From the NCBI GenBank assembly GCA_027943245.1, contig JANDJZ010000204.1, positions 1-64,000 on the forward strand: 64,000 bases of DNA. Reading direction: 5' to 3'. Source of the DNA: Acanthamoeba sp. SK_2022b (taxonomy: Eukaryota; Discosea; Longamoebia; Acanthamoebidae). Shown in pieces: positions 18,137 through 26,769 of the stretch. A model generated the notes under the pieces. It was not told where the DNA came from and searched no databases. It saw only the letters and a program-made list of their open reading frames with translations. Made by a program: the position numbers and the translations under genes. Numbering within the stretch: position 1 is the first letter of the stretch; each line of letters opens with the position of its first letter.

Positions 18137-18153
18137 TTTATATGGAATATAAA
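18137..18153. promoter_or_regulatory. Inverted repeat upstream of the Gfo/Idh/MocA gene
   Basis: TTTATAT and ATATAAA flank GGA at 70 bp before the oxidoreductase start. The symmetry and position suit an operator. No adjacent regulator gene is present, so the cognate protein is unknown. The remaining 18154-18292 gap also holds a short ACGG/CCGT hairpin near 18246. Confidence 0.4.
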
Positions 18154-18292
18154 TTTCAATAACAAGCGCGCGGGAAAATAAAGTTCATATTCGTGATGCC
18201 GTTCATGAAACGTTGACGGGATGATGCAACGCAGAAAGCCCAGACACGGCTTGCCGTATCCGGGTGAGATAAAATGAACCGTTTATTTCATA

Positions 18293-18916
18293 TCACGGTA
18301 AACCGTTGGCGCCGTGCTGCACGTAGCCGGGGCGTTGCAGCAGGCGCTGCTGATAGGCCGCCAGCGCCGCATAATCCGGCCGCTCGAACGGCGTCATCAG
18401 CCAGCGATTCAGCGACAGCCCCAGCACCACGTCCGCCAGCGTGAAGGCGGCGCCGGCGGCATAAGGGCCGTGCTGCGCCAAATGCCTGTCCAGCAGCCCC
18501 ATCAGCCGGTTCCACTCACGCTCGGCGGCGGCCAGGCTGGCGGCATCCTGATAATCTGCATGCCCTCGCACCCGCGACATGAACACATAGCGCCAGGCGC
18601 CGTTCAGATCGGTGGCCTGCCAGTCCATCCACATCTCCACCGCCGCGCGCGCACCGGGTTCCTGCGGCAGCAGATCGCGGCGCCCTTCCCGCCCCGCCAG
18701 ATAGCGGCAAATGGTGTTCGACTCCCACAGCACCCGCTCGCCGTCGATCAGCACTGGCACCAGGCCGTTCGGGTTCAGCGCCAGAAACGCCGGCTCCTGC
18801 GTGGAGCGAAAGCCGCTGCCCCAGTCCTCCCGCGCCAGCAGCAGCCCCAGCTCCTGGCAGGTCCACAGCACCTTGCGCACGTTGATCGATGAAGCCTTGC
18901 CCAAGACTCTCAGCAT
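18293..18916 (-). CDS. Glutathione S-transferase family protein
   Basis: 207 residues. N-terminal thioredoxin-like domain with SSINVRKVLWTCQEL, the cis-Pro segment GLVPVLIDG and the ES(N) motif LWESNTICRYLA that binds glutathione. A helical C-terminal domain follows (residues about 90-200). Likely cytosolic, acting in detoxification. Substrate unknown. It lies 9 bp downstream of the DUF1127 gene in the same orientation, so they may be cotranscribed. Confidence 0.87.
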   Translation of the reverse strand: MLRVLGKASSINVRKVLWTCQELGLLLAREDWGSGFRSTQEPAFLALNPNGLVPVLIDGERVLWESNTICRYLAGREGRRDLLPQEPGARAAVEMWMDWQATDLNGAWRYVFMSRVRGHADYQDAASLAAAEREWNRLMGLLDRHLAQHGPYAAGAAFTLADVVLGLSLNRWLMTPFERPDYAALAAYQQRLLQRPGYVQHGANGLP

Positions 18917-18925
18917 CGGTTTTCC

Positions 18926-19108
18926 TTATTCTTTCCAGAACGGTTTATAGCCTTCACGCCGGGCTTCCACCTGCGTCAGGCCGATGTCCGCCAGCTGCCT
19001 GTCGTTCAACAGTAACAGCGCCTTTCTCGTTCTGTGCCGCAGCAGATACAGATGCCAGCGTGACCAACCGACCGAGCGCCGCAGCGGCGTACCAGAAAAC
19101 AGAGCCAT
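18926..19108 (-). CDS. DUF1127 small protein
   Basis: 60 residues. The C-terminal half LLLLNDRQLADIGLTQVEAR followed by KPFWKE is the DUF1127 signature. The basic N-terminus is Arg-rich (RHRTRKALL). Related small Arg-rich proteins act as RNA-associated or stress/metabolism regulators in alphaproteobacteria. The role in enterobacteria is not established. GGGAG precedes the ATG. It is divergent from a MocR-type gene. Confidence 0.85.
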   Translation of the reverse strand: MALFSGTPLRRSVGWSRWHLYLLRHRTRKALLLLNDRQLADIGLTQVEARREGYKPFWKE

Positions 19109-19288
19109 GTTGTTATTCTCCCTGATGTTTTCACGTTGCAGTCATCATGCTCGCCGGGAGAAAAACAATACAGATTCACGCTGGCGCTATTTTTTTCATA
19201 CAGCTGTGCCAAAAAAACCGCTGAATGGTTTACTTTGAAAGCATCTGTACCGGTTTTTTAATTCTTTATCCCGATAAGAGGCCTCTGT

Positions 19289-20728
19289 ATGACACGCTAC
19301 GCCACCCTGGCCGCCATTCTCAGCCAACGTATTCAGCAAGGGCTGTATCCGGCCGGCCACCGCCTGCCTTCGGTGCGCACGCTGAGCCAGGAGCACGGCG
19401 TCAGCATCAGTACGGTACAGCAAGCCTACCGACTGCTCGAGGAACAGCGCCTGGTGGAAGCGCGGCCGAAGTCGGGCTACTTCGTGCATACGCAGCGCGC
19501 GCAGGCCGAGCTGCCCGCCATGACGGCGCCGGTGCAGCGGCCGGTAGACATTTCGCAATGGGAGCAGGTGCTGGAGCTGGTGCGCAGCCGGCCGCGCGAG
19601 GGCCTGATCCAGCTGGGGCGCGGCATGCCGGATATCGCCGAGCCGACGATGAAACCGCTGATCGTCGCCCTACGCAACGCCGCCCGCCACGGCGACCTGC
19701 GCAGCCTGTATTACGACAGCATTCAGGGCGTGGCCGCGCTGCGCGAGCAGGTTGCCCGCCTGCTGCTGGATTCCGGCTGCCAAATCGGCCCCGATCAGTT
19801 GCTGATCACCACCGGCTGCCAGGAAGCGATCTCCGCCGGGCTGCGCGCCGTTTGCCAACCCGGCGACATCGTGGCGGTCGACTCGCCCTGCTTCCACGGC
19901 ACCATGCAGACGCTGAAGGGCCTGGGTATCAAGGCGCTGGAAATCCCCACCGATCCGCTCACCGGCGTCAGCCTGGCGGCGCTGGAGATGGCGCTGGAAC
20001 AGTGGCCGGTCAAGGCCATCCTGCTGACGCCCAACTGCAACAATCCGCTGGGCTACATCATGCCCGACGCCCACAAACAGCGGCTGCTGACGCTGGCGCA
20101 GCGCCACGACGCGGCGATCATCGAGGACGACGTCTACGGCGACATCGCCTATCACTACCCGCGGCCGCGCACCATCAAGTCGTTCGACGAAGACGGCCGC
20201 GTGCTGCTGTGCAGCTCGTTTTCCAAAACGCTGGCGCCGGGGCTGCGGGTGGGCTGGATCGCACCTGGCCGCTACCTGGAGCGGGTGCTGCACATGAAGT
20301 TCATCGGCTCCGGCGCCACTGCCACCCAGCCGCAGCTGGCGATCGCCGAATTTATCCGCGGCGGGCACTATCTGCAGCACCTGCGGCGCATGCGTGCCCG
20401 CTACCAGCAGAACCGCGACCGCATGACCGACCTTATCCTGAAGCACTTCCCGGCCGGCACCCGCGTCAGCCGGCCGCGCGGCGGCTTTATGCTGTGGATC
20501 GAACTGGACGAGGCGTTCGACACCCTGCGGCTGAACCGCCATCTCGAGCCGCAGGGCGTGCAGATCGCCGTCGGCAGCATCTTTTCCGCCGCCGGCAAAT
20601 ACCGCAACTGCCTGCGCATCAACTATGCGCCTAAGCTGACGGCGGAGATCGAACAGGCGGTGCAGCGGGTCGGCGCCACCATCCAGCGGCTGATGCCGAG
20701 CGGCGTGCTGCAACCTCAGACGGACTGA
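19289..20728 (+). CDS. MocR-type GntR regulator with aminotransferase domain, YdcR-like
   Basis: 479 residues. Residues about 1-70 are a GntR winged helix (GHRLPSVRTLSQEHGVSISTV). Residues about 110-470 are a fold-type I aminotransferase domain with the PLP lysine in SSFSKTLAPGLRVGW. MocR proteins use PLP as an effector and regulate nearby genes. The divergent DUF1127/GST pair is a possible target. Its last 13 bases overlap the 3' end of the convergent NUDIX gene. Confidence 0.88.
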   Translation: MTRYATLAAILSQRIQQGLYPAGHRLPSVRTLSQEHGVSISTVQQAYRLLEEQRLVEARPKSGYFVHTQRAQAELPAMTAPVQRPVDISQWEQVLELVRSRPREGLIQLGRGMPDIAEPTMKPLIVALRNAARHGDLRSLYYDSIQGVAALREQVARLLLDSGCQIGPDQLLITTGCQEAISAGLRAVCQPGDIVAVDSPCFHGTMQTLKGLGIKALEIPTDPLTGVSLAALEMALEQWPVKAILLTPNCNNPLGYIMPDAHKQRLLTLAQRHDAAIIEDDVYGDIAYHYPRPRTIKSFDEDGRVLLCSSFSKTLAPGLRVGWIAPGRYLERVLHMKFIGSGATATQPQLAIAEFIRGGHYLQHLRRMRARYQQNRDRMTDLILKHFPAGTRVSRPRGGFMLWIELDEAFDTLRLNRHLEPQGVQIAVGSIFSAAGKYRNCLRINYAPKLTAEIEQAVQRVGATIQRLMPSGVLQPQTD

Positions 20729-21138
20729 AGCAAAAACTCCGCCACCCGGCGGCGCAGATGTTCGATGCCCTGCGGATGGTGAATAAACTGCGCCACCGGC
20801 ATCATCTGCCAGCGCAGGCCTTCATCACCGAAGCGAATGGCGGCGATCTGCGCCGGGGCGATCTCGCCGGCCATAAACCAGGTCGGCGGGGAGCCGGGCA
20901 GGATGCCGTCGTAGCGCCGCCGCCAGACAACCTGACGTTCGGCGATCGCCACGCCGAATTCTTCCTGCGTCTCCCGCTGCACGCACTGCAGCGGCGTTTC
21001 GCCGTTTTCCCGCCCGCCGCCGGGCAGATCCCACTGGCCGGGCCACGGAATGCCCGGTTTGTCGTCCCGCTGGTAAACCAGCAAGCGATCGTCGCACAGC
21101 AGCGCGATCTTGGCCCCGCCAAACGCCTGATCCGTCAT
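20716..21138 (-). CDS. NUDIX hydrolase
   Basis: 140 residues from the ATG at 21138, preceded by GGAGAAAAC. The Nudix box is complete: G, RENGE, then RETQEEFGV, giving the GX5EX7REUXEEXGU pattern at residues about 43-65. It hydrolyses a nucleoside diphosphate-linked substrate and is probably a housecleaning enzyme. The specific substrate is unknown. Confidence 0.88.
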   Translation of the reverse strand: MTDQAFGGAKIALLCDDRLLVYQRDDKPGIPWPGQWDLPGGGRENGETPLQCVQRETQEEFGVAIAERQVVWRRRYDGILPGSPPTWFMAGEIAPAQIAAIRFGDEGLRWQMMPVAQFIHHPQGIEHLRRRVAEFLLQSV

Positions 21139-21238
21139 GTTTTCTCCGCTCCCCGCCCATCCTCTTTGACTGAACATCATACTTCATCCCCGCGCGGCCT
21201 GGTGTATAGTGAAAATCCGTTTTCACAACAGGCGAACA

Positions 21239-22090
21239 ATGACGATGAACTCTCCGTTTCTGGTGACTCCCCAATGGCTTGCGCAGCATATCAACGATGA
21301 AAATCTGGTGGTGATCGACGTCCGGATGTCGCCGGTCGGGCTGACGCCGAAGAAAGACATGCTTGCCGAGTTCGAACGCGGCCATATCCCTGGCGCGGTC
21401 TATTTCGATATCGACGAGGTGGCGGACAAAAACACCGCGCTGCCGCACATGCTGCCGACGGCGGCGGAGTTTGGCGCGGCGGTGGGCAAGCTGGGCATCA
21501 GCGAGCGCGATACCCTGGTGATTTACGATGAGGGCAACCAGTTCTCCGCGCCGCGCGGCTGGTGGACCTTCCGCAATTTCGGCGCCCGGCATGTTTACGT
21601 GCTGGACGAAGGGCTGAACGGCTGGACCGCGCTGGGCCAGGCGCTGGAGACCGGCCCGGCGCAGCCTGAGCCGCAGACGTTCAACGCCCGGTTCAACGCC
21701 GACGCGGTGGTGGATATGCGGCAAGTGGAACAGGCGTTAGGCACGCCGATGCAAATTCTCGACGCGCGCGCCGCGCCGCGCTTTTATGCCGAAGCGCCGG
21801 AGCCGCGCCCCGGCCTGCACCGCGGCCATATTCCCGGCAGCATCAACATTCCGTACGGCGAGCTGCTGGAGAACGGCCGCTTCAAATCGCTGGAAGCGCT
21901 GCGCCAAACCTTCAGCGACAAGGGCGTGGACATCAACGGGCCGATCATCACCAGCTGCGGCTCCGGCGTGACGGCAGCGGTGCTGGCGTTCGGCCTGCTG
22001 TCGCTCGGCGCGCCGCAGGTCAAGCTGTATGACGGCGCCTGGAGCGAATGGGGCCAGCTGAGCGGCAAGCAGCCCATCGCTAAAGATTAA
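21239..22090 (+). CDS. sseA: 3-mercaptopyruvate sulfurtransferase SseA
   Basis: 283 residues in two rhodanese domains. The catalytic loop is CGSGVTA with Cys240, the form that distinguishes mercaptopyruvate sulfurtransferases from thiosulfate rhodaneses. The N-terminal domain is the inactive copy. I took the ATG at 21239. An ATG two codons later is also possible. The 3' end overlaps the convergent LysR gene by 4 bp. Confidence 0.9.
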   Translation: MTMNSPFLVTPQWLAQHINDENLVVIDVRMSPVGLTPKKDMLAEFERGHIPGAVYFDIDEVADKNTALPHMLPTAAEFGAAVGKLGISERDTLVIYDEGNQFSAPRGWWTFRNFGARHVYVLDEGLNGWTALGQALETGPAQPEPQTFNARFNADAVVDMRQVEQALGTPMQILDARAAPRFYAEAPEPRPGLHRGHIPGSINIPYGELLENGRFKSLEALRQTFSDKGVDINGPIITSCGSGVTAAVLAFGLLSLGAPQVKLYDGAWSEWGQLSGKQPIAKD

Positions 22091-22956
22091 GTGCCGATCC
22101 GCTCGACCACGATCTGCGCCAGCCGCTGCACGGCGGCGGAAGGCTGATCCTCGGCGCGGTGCAGCACCACGCCGAGCTGGCCGAGAACGGGCAGCAGTTC
22201 GGGCGCCAGCGGCGCCAGGCCAGGCGGCAAACCCGCCGCCGTGCGCACCGTAACGCCCAACCCGGCATTCACCGCCGCCCAAACGCCGTTCAGGCTGCGG
22301 CTGGTAAAGGCAATGCGCCAGGGAATGCCGGCGCGATCCAGCGCCTGCGTCGCCGCGCTGCGCATCAGGCAAGGCGCGTCGAACATCACCAGCGAAAGCG
22401 GCTCATCCCCTTCCCGCCAGGGCGCCAGCGCGAAGCCGGGCGAGGCGATCCAGTGCAGCTGCCGCTGCCCCAGCGCCTGATGAAACGGCGTGTTCAAGCC
22501 GCCATCCCACGCCAGCGACAGATCCAGCTGGCCTTTCAGCACCCAATCGATCAGCTCGGCATTGCGGGCGATGCGCGCCTCGATGCGCACCTTCGGATTG
22601 GCGCGCGCGAAACTGCCCAATACCTGCGGCAGAAACGTCTCGCCGAAATCCTCCTGCAGCCCCAGCCGCACCGTGCCCTGTAGATCCAATCCGCGCACCG
22701 CGGCGGCGGCTTCGTCATTGAGCTCCAGCAGACGGCGCGCGTAGCCGAGCAGGGTTTCCCCCGCCTCGGTCATCACCATGCCGCGCCCGGCCTTGCGCAG
22801 GATCGGCGCGCCGACCTGCTGTTCCAGCTTTTTCAGGTGGGCGCTGACCGCTGAAGTCGAGCGCCCTAACCGTTCAGCGGCCTTGGCAAAGCTGCCCAGT
22901 TCGACGCCGGTAACAAAGCTGCGCAAATCCTCGAGATCGAACGTTATTCGCCCCAT
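22087..22956 (-). CDS. LysR-family transcriptional regulator
   Basis: 289 residues from the ATG at 22956, which has AGGA 9 nt upstream. Upstream in-frame ATGs have poorer ribosome-site spacing. The helix-turn-helix is GSFAKAAERLGRSTSAVSAH (about residues 21-40). It is divergent from the DUF4865 gene at 23062, an arrangement often seen for this regulator type, so that gene is the likely target. Confidence 0.88.
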   Translation of the reverse strand: MGRITFDLEDLRSFVTGVELGSFAKAAERLGRSTSAVSAHLKKLEQQVGAPILRKAGRGMVMTEAGETLLGYARRLLELNDEAAAAVRGLDLQGTVRLGLQEDFGETFLPQVLGSFARANPKVRIEARIARNAELIDWVLKGQLDLSLAWDGGLNTPFHQALGQRQLHWIASPGFALAPWREGDEPLSLVMFDAPCLMRSAATQALDRAGIPWRIAFTSRSLNGVWAAVNAGLGVTVRTAAGLPPGLAPLAPELLPVLGQLGVVLHRAEDQPSAAVQRLAQIVVERIGT

Positions 22957-23061
22957 GCTGACCATCCTGATTTTCTGAATCATCAATCAAAATAATACCG
23001 ATTTTACTGATAAAGATGGCGTGTCACGCTCTCCCGGTCAATGTCTTTCCGGAGAATCCTT

Positions 23062-23631
23062 ATGCTCGCGATGCAATACCGTTTCACCCTGCCCGCCGAT
23101 TACGACATGGCGATCGTCCGCCGCCGCATCGCCGATTTCGGCCACCGGCTCGACGCCTGCCCGCAGCTGATCGTCAAAGCCTATCTGTACGCGCAGCGCA
23201 GCGAAGGCAGCGCCGAGAACCTCTACGCTCCCTTCTATCTGTGGAACAGCAGCGCCGGCATGAGCGACTTCCTGACCGGCGAAGGTTTCAGGGGGCTCAG
23301 CCAGGCGTTCGGCTGGCCACGCGTCAATCATTGGCTGCCGTGGCTGGCGCATTTCGATCGTCCTCATCTGACCGGGGCAGCGTGGGCGACCTGTCAGGAG
23401 CAGATTATCGCCCCCTACAGCGATCTGCCTGCGCTGCGTCAGCAACAGCAGGCGGCCCCCGGCGCGCTGGCCTCCATCGTGGCGTTCGATCCCGCCGACT
23501 GGCGATTAGTGCGGCTGGATTTATGGCGTGAACCGCCGCAGTCCCCTGTGCAAAACGGCCAGCTGTTCCGCGTCGGCCATCTGTCCGCCCCCTTTGACCA
23601 CACTGCGCCGCGGGTTGACAGCCAAACTTGA
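23062..23631 (+). CDS. DUF4865 family protein
   Basis: 189 residues from the ATG at 23062, with GGAGAA 8 nt upstream. Features such as MLAMQYRFTLPADYDMAIVR, YAPFYLWNSSAGMSDFL and GWPRVNHWLP match the DUF4865 family. The fold may be a dimeric alpha/beta barrel-like one, and function is unknown. It is usually paired with a LysR regulator, as here. The stop codon overlaps the Fur box of the next gene. Confidence 0.75.
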   Translation: MLAMQYRFTLPADYDMAIVRRRIADFGHRLDACPQLIVKAYLYAQRSEGSAENLYAPFYLWNSSAGMSDFLTGEGFRGLSQAFGWPRVNHWLPWLAHFDRPHLTGAAWATCQEQIIAPYSDLPALRQQQQAAPGALASIVAFDPADWRLVRLDLWREPPQSPVQNGQLFRVGHLSAPFDHTAPRVDSQT

Positions 23632-23648
23632 TATTGATAATCATTATC
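23630..23648. promoter_or_regulatory. Fur box upstream of the flavin monooxygenase gene
   Basis: GATATTGATAATCATTATC matches the 19-bp Fur consensus at 18 of 19 positions (mismatch at position 5). It lies 60 bp before the monooxygenase start and overlaps the DUF4865 stop codon. It predicts iron-dependent repression by Fur of the downstream gene. Confidence 0.85.
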
Positions 23649-23707
23649 AACACTAAACATTCATTTGCGGTTCGCGGGATGCGGGCCACTCTCCGGGGTC
23701 AACCGCC

Positions 23708-24943
23708 ATGCCGTCATCACCGATCACACCTTACGCCACCACCTGCTGCATCGTGGGGGGCGGCCCCGCCGGGCTGATGCTCGGCTATCTGCTGGCGCGG
23801 GCGGGGATCGACGTGACGGTGCTGGAGAAGCACGCCGACTTCCTGCGCGATTTTCGCGGTGACACCATTCACCCGTCGACGCTGGAAGTCATGCACCAGC
23901 TGGGCCTGCTCGACGAACTGCTGACGCTGCCGCACCAGCGCGCCGAATCCCTGCACGCCGAAGTCGCCGGGCGCGACATTAAGCTGGCGGATTTCACTCG
24001 CCTGCCGACGCGCTGCAAATTTATCGCCTTTATGCCGCAGTGGGAGTTCCTCAACTTTTTGGCGCAGCAGGCCGCAGCATTCCCCCATTTCAGGCTGCTC
24101 ACCTCGACGCAGGTTCATCAGCTGCTCTACGACCGCGGCCAGGTATGCGGCGTGCTGGCCAACACGCCGGAAGGCCCGATCCGCGTGCGCAGCCAGCTGG
24201 TGATCGGCACCGACGGCCGCAACTCGGTGGTGCGCGAGCAGGCGGCGCTCAGCAGCCGCTCCTTCGGCGCCCCGCGCGACGTATTGTGGATGAAGCTCAG
24301 CAAGCAGACGGGCGATCCGGCCTGGTCGATGGGCCATACCGGGCCGAAGCAGAACTTCATCATGATCGATCGCGGCGACTACTGGCAGTGCGGCTACTCG
24401 ATCGATAAAGGCAGCTTCGACGCGATCCGCCGCAGCGGCCTGGAGAAATTTTTGCTGCACCTCGCCGAGGTGGCGCCATTCCAGGACGATCGCCTGCAGG
24501 AGATCGTCGAGTGGGATCAGGTGAAGCTGCTGAGCATCCGCATCGATCGTCTGGATCGCTGGGCCAAACCGGGGGTGCTGTGCATCGGCGACGCCGCGCA
24601 CGCCATGTCGCCGATCGGCGGCGTGGGCGTCAACCTGGCGATTCAGGACGCGGTGGCCGCCGCCAACGCCCTGATCCCGCCGCTGCGCCAGCATCGGCTG
24701 CAGCTGAAGCATCTGCTGAGCGTGCAGCGCCGGCGCGAATTCCCCACCCGGGCCATCCAGTTTTTGCAGATCAAAATGAGCCAGCGCAAGCCGGGCGAAC
24801 GCCGCGCGGCGGGCGGTTCGCGCCTGATCGCCCGCGTCGGCAACAGCCGCTGGCTGCCGCGCCTGTTCGGCCGCATCATCGGCCTGGGTTTTCGCCGTGA
24901 AACGCCGCGACATCTGTCCAACGACACCTGCCCGCCGGAATAA
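23708..24943 (+). CDS. FAD-dependent aromatic monooxygenase (UbiH/PHBH superfamily)
   Basis: 411 residues. FAD-binding GGGPAGLMLGYLLARAG near residue 17, then RGDTIHPSTLEV, the DG motif GTDGRNSVVREQA around residue 160, and GDAAHAMSPIGGVGVNLAIQD around residue 295, all in the order of class A flavoprotein monooxygenases. It likely hydroxylates an aromatic or polyketide-like compound using NAD(P)H and oxygen. The substrate is unknown. The Fur box upstream suggests expression under iron starvation. Confidence 0.87.
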   Translation: MPSSPITPYATTCCIVGGGPAGLMLGYLLARAGIDVTVLEKHADFLRDFRGDTIHPSTLEVMHQLGLLDELLTLPHQRAESLHAEVAGRDIKLADFTRLPTRCKFIAFMPQWEFLNFLAQQAAAFPHFRLLTSTQVHQLLYDRGQVCGVLANTPEGPIRVRSQLVIGTDGRNSVVREQAALSSRSFGAPRDVLWMKLSKQTGDPAWSMGHTGPKQNFIMIDRGDYWQCGYSIDKGSFDAIRRSGLEKFLLHLAEVAPFQDDRLQEIVEWDQVKLLSIRIDRLDRWAKPGVLCIGDAAHAMSPIGGVGVNLAIQDAVAAANALIPPLRQHRLQLKHLLSVQRRREFPTRAIQFLQIKMSQRKPGERRAAGGSRLIARVGNSRWLPRLFGRIIGLGFRRETPRHLSNDTCPPE

Positions 24944-24945
24944 TA

Positions 24946-24994
24946 TTGGTTGTTTTTCCATCGCACCGTATAATGGTTAAATCGAACGATTTAA
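24946..24994 (+). promoter_or_regulatory. Promoter and operator of the toxin-antitoxin operon
   Basis: A -35 box TTGGTT (24946-24951), a 17-bp spacer and a perfect -10 box TATAAT (24969-24974) are followed by the inverted repeat TTAAATCG-AA-CGATTTAA (24977-24994). Phd/YefM antitoxins repress their own operons at such palindromes. Confidence 0.8.
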
Positions 24995-25011
24995 TTAACT
25001 GGAGCGATTAA

Positions 25012-25272
25012 ATGTACGCACTCAGCGCGAACGAGGCCAAAACCCAATTCGGCGATTTGCTGCTCAAGGCGCAGCGTGAGCCGGTGCAAATCAATCGCAA
25101 CGGCAAACCGGTCGCCGTCGTCATGTCGGTAGAAGACTACCAGGCGCTGGAAGATCTCAAATTACGCGCGCTGCAGCAAAAAATCGCGCAGGCTACCGCC
25201 GAGGAAGACGCCGGTAAGGCGGTAGACGGCGATGCCTTCTTCAACCGTCTGCTCACCGACGAAACCGACTGA
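25012..25272 (+). CDS. Type II antitoxin, Phd/YefM family
   Basis: 86 residues. The N-terminal LSANEAKTQFGDLLLKAQ and KPVAVVMSVEDYQAL segments are the DNA-binding Phd/YefM fold. The C-terminal acidic region (residues 60-86) should bind and neutralise the toxin. GGAG is 7 nt upstream. The toxin start lies 1 nt after the stop. Autoregulation at the palindrome just upstream is likely. Confidence 0.9.
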   Translation: MYALSANEAKTQFGDLLLKAQREPVQINRNGKPVAVVMSVEDYQALEDLKLRALQQKIAQATAEEDAGKAVDGDAFFNRLLTDETD

Positions 25273-25273
25273 T

Positions 25274-25579
25274 ATGCCCGCGTTTCGCCTCACCCCGCAA
25301 GCCCAACAAGATCTGTTGGCTATTCGTCATTTCACCGTCGAGCACTGGGGCAAAGCGCAATCTCACCGCTATCTTGAGCAGTTGAGAGAGGTCATGCATC
25401 ATCTGGCGGATATGCCGGAAGCGGGTAAGGCACACTTTCACGATCTGGGCGAAGAGATACGCAGTTTTCCTTACGCCAGCCATAGGATCTACTACCGCAG
25501 CCGCCCTGCCGGCATCACCGTTCTTGCCATTCTGCACCAGGCGATGGTGCCCCACCGGCATCTGGAACAACGGCTGTAA
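25274..25579 (+). CDS. Type II toxin, RelE/ParE superfamily, ParE-like
   Basis: 101 residues from the ATG at 25274, which starts one base after the antitoxin stop. The family pattern is RLTPQAQQDLLAIRHFTVE at the N-terminus and EEIRSFPYASHRIYYRS with the C-terminal VLAILHQAMVP. ParE toxins inhibit DNA gyrase, whereas RelE relatives cut mRNA. The long N-terminal helices and R-I-Y-Y-R strand fit ParE better. It appears intact and is coupled to its antitoxin. Confidence 0.88.
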   Translation: MPAFRLTPQAQQDLLAIRHFTVEHWGKAQSHRYLEQLREVMHHLADMPEAGKAHFHDLGEEIRSFPYASHRIYYRSRPAGITVLAILHQAMVPHRHLEQRL

Positions 25580-25603
25580 TTTTTCTTACTCAAAGGGGCA
25601 CAG

Positions 25604-26116
25604 ATGTTCACCGTCCGTCAGGCATTGCTGGAAGATTTAACCCAGGTACGCGATATCGGCATCCGCACCTATCGCGCGCACTTCGGTGAGCTGTGGCGCT
25701 ACCCGCACGAGCTGGAGGCCTTTCTGGCCGAGGATTTTTCCGTCTCTGCGCTGGAACGGACGCTGCGCAATCCCGACGTGTGCTGGCTGTTGGCCTATGA
25801 GGATGACGCCCTGGTCGGCTATGCACGTGTGAACTTCGATAGCCTGTTGGCTGCCACCCAACGGCGCGGCGCCGAACTGCAAAAGATCTACTTCCTGCCG
25901 GATTACGCCGGGCGCGGTTTCGGCCGACAATTTTTCGAACAGGTGCAGCGGCGGGCCGTCGAACGCCGTCAGCCCCTGCTGTGGCTGGAAGTGCTGAAAC
26001 AGAACGCAGACGCCCAGCGCTTTTATCAGCGGCAAGGCCTGGCCGTATGTGGCGAGGCCCAATACACCAGCGAACAGGGTGCCATCGAACTTTGGGCGAT
26101 GAGCAAGGCGCTGTAA
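25604..26116 (+). CDS. GNAT-family N-acetyltransferase
   Basis: 170 residues. The acetyl-CoA binding motif A is GRGFGRQFF near residue 103, preceded by the strand LQKIYFLPDYA. The C-terminal part has WLEVLKQNADAQRFYQRQGL, the usual NxxAxxFYxxxGF-type end. The substrate is unknown. It follows the toxin gene after 24 bp but is probably independent of it. Confidence 0.88.
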   Translation: MFTVRQALLEDLTQVRDIGIRTYRAHFGELWRYPHELEAFLAEDFSVSALERTLRNPDVCWLLAYEDDALVGYARVNFDSLLAATQRRGAELQKIYFLPDYAGRGFGRQFFEQVQRRAVERRQPLLWLEVLKQNADAQRFYQRQGLAVCGEAQYTSEQGAIELWAMSKAL

Positions 26117-26138
26117 CCGCGCCCCGCTCCGCCGTCGT

Positions 26139-26651
26139 TTAGCGCGGCTCCCGCTGCAGCATCAGGAACAGCAAGGCAAACGCATTGGGCGCCAGGTAGA
26201 TCAGCGCCCCCAGCTGCACCGCCAGCGGATCCTTCTTGGCCTGCCAGGCCATAAACCAGTCGCCGGCGACCACCATAAAGCCGACGCCCCACACCGCAAT
26301 TGCGCAAATCGCCCCCAGCATCGCCCAGGCTTTACCCTTGGCGAAGGCGGCGTAAGGGCCTTTCAATCGCCCGATCATCAGCACCACGCCTACGGCCGCG
26401 AATAGGCCGGCCAGCGTTTCCAGCGTGGTGATGACAGCCAACCCCAACATGCAGGCCCAGTCGGCGCTGATCGCGCGCCACATCAACCCCGGCGTCTGAT
26501 AGGTATCCTGCATGGCGAGCAGCGGGCCCACCGCATTGCGCGCGGTGCCGGCGAAATCCGCCGTATTGTTCAACAGGCTGAACAGCCCCCACAGGGCCGG
26601 AAACAGGGACAGGACAATGCAACCGAGGCGTGACACAGTGATTTCGTTCAT
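26139..26651 (-). CDS. DUF2165 membrane protein
   Basis: 170 residues from the ATG at 26651. Four hydrophobic segments and the pattern NNTADFAGTARNAVGPLLAM followed by WRAISADWACMLGLAVIT fit DUF2165 small membrane proteins. Function unknown. The start is uncertain because the Shine-Dalgarno is weak and an in-frame TTG lies at 26675. Confidence 0.7.
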   Translation of the reverse strand: MNEITVSRLGCIVLSLFPALWGLFSLLNNTADFAGTARNAVGPLLAMQDTYQTPGLMWRAISADWACMLGLAVITTLETLAGLFAAVGVVLMIGRLKGPYAAFAKGKAWAMLGAICAIAVWGVGFMVVAGDWFMAWQAKKDPLAVQLGALIYLAPNAFALLFLMLQREPR

Positions 26652-26769
26652 GATGATGTTAGCTATCCATGGCAAGGGATTAATAAAAAACGCCTTTTAG
26701 ATTAGTCCATAACATCCGCAAGGAGAAACAGCTGCACGACTTTCAGACATGCGGCTCCCTTTGCCTCGT

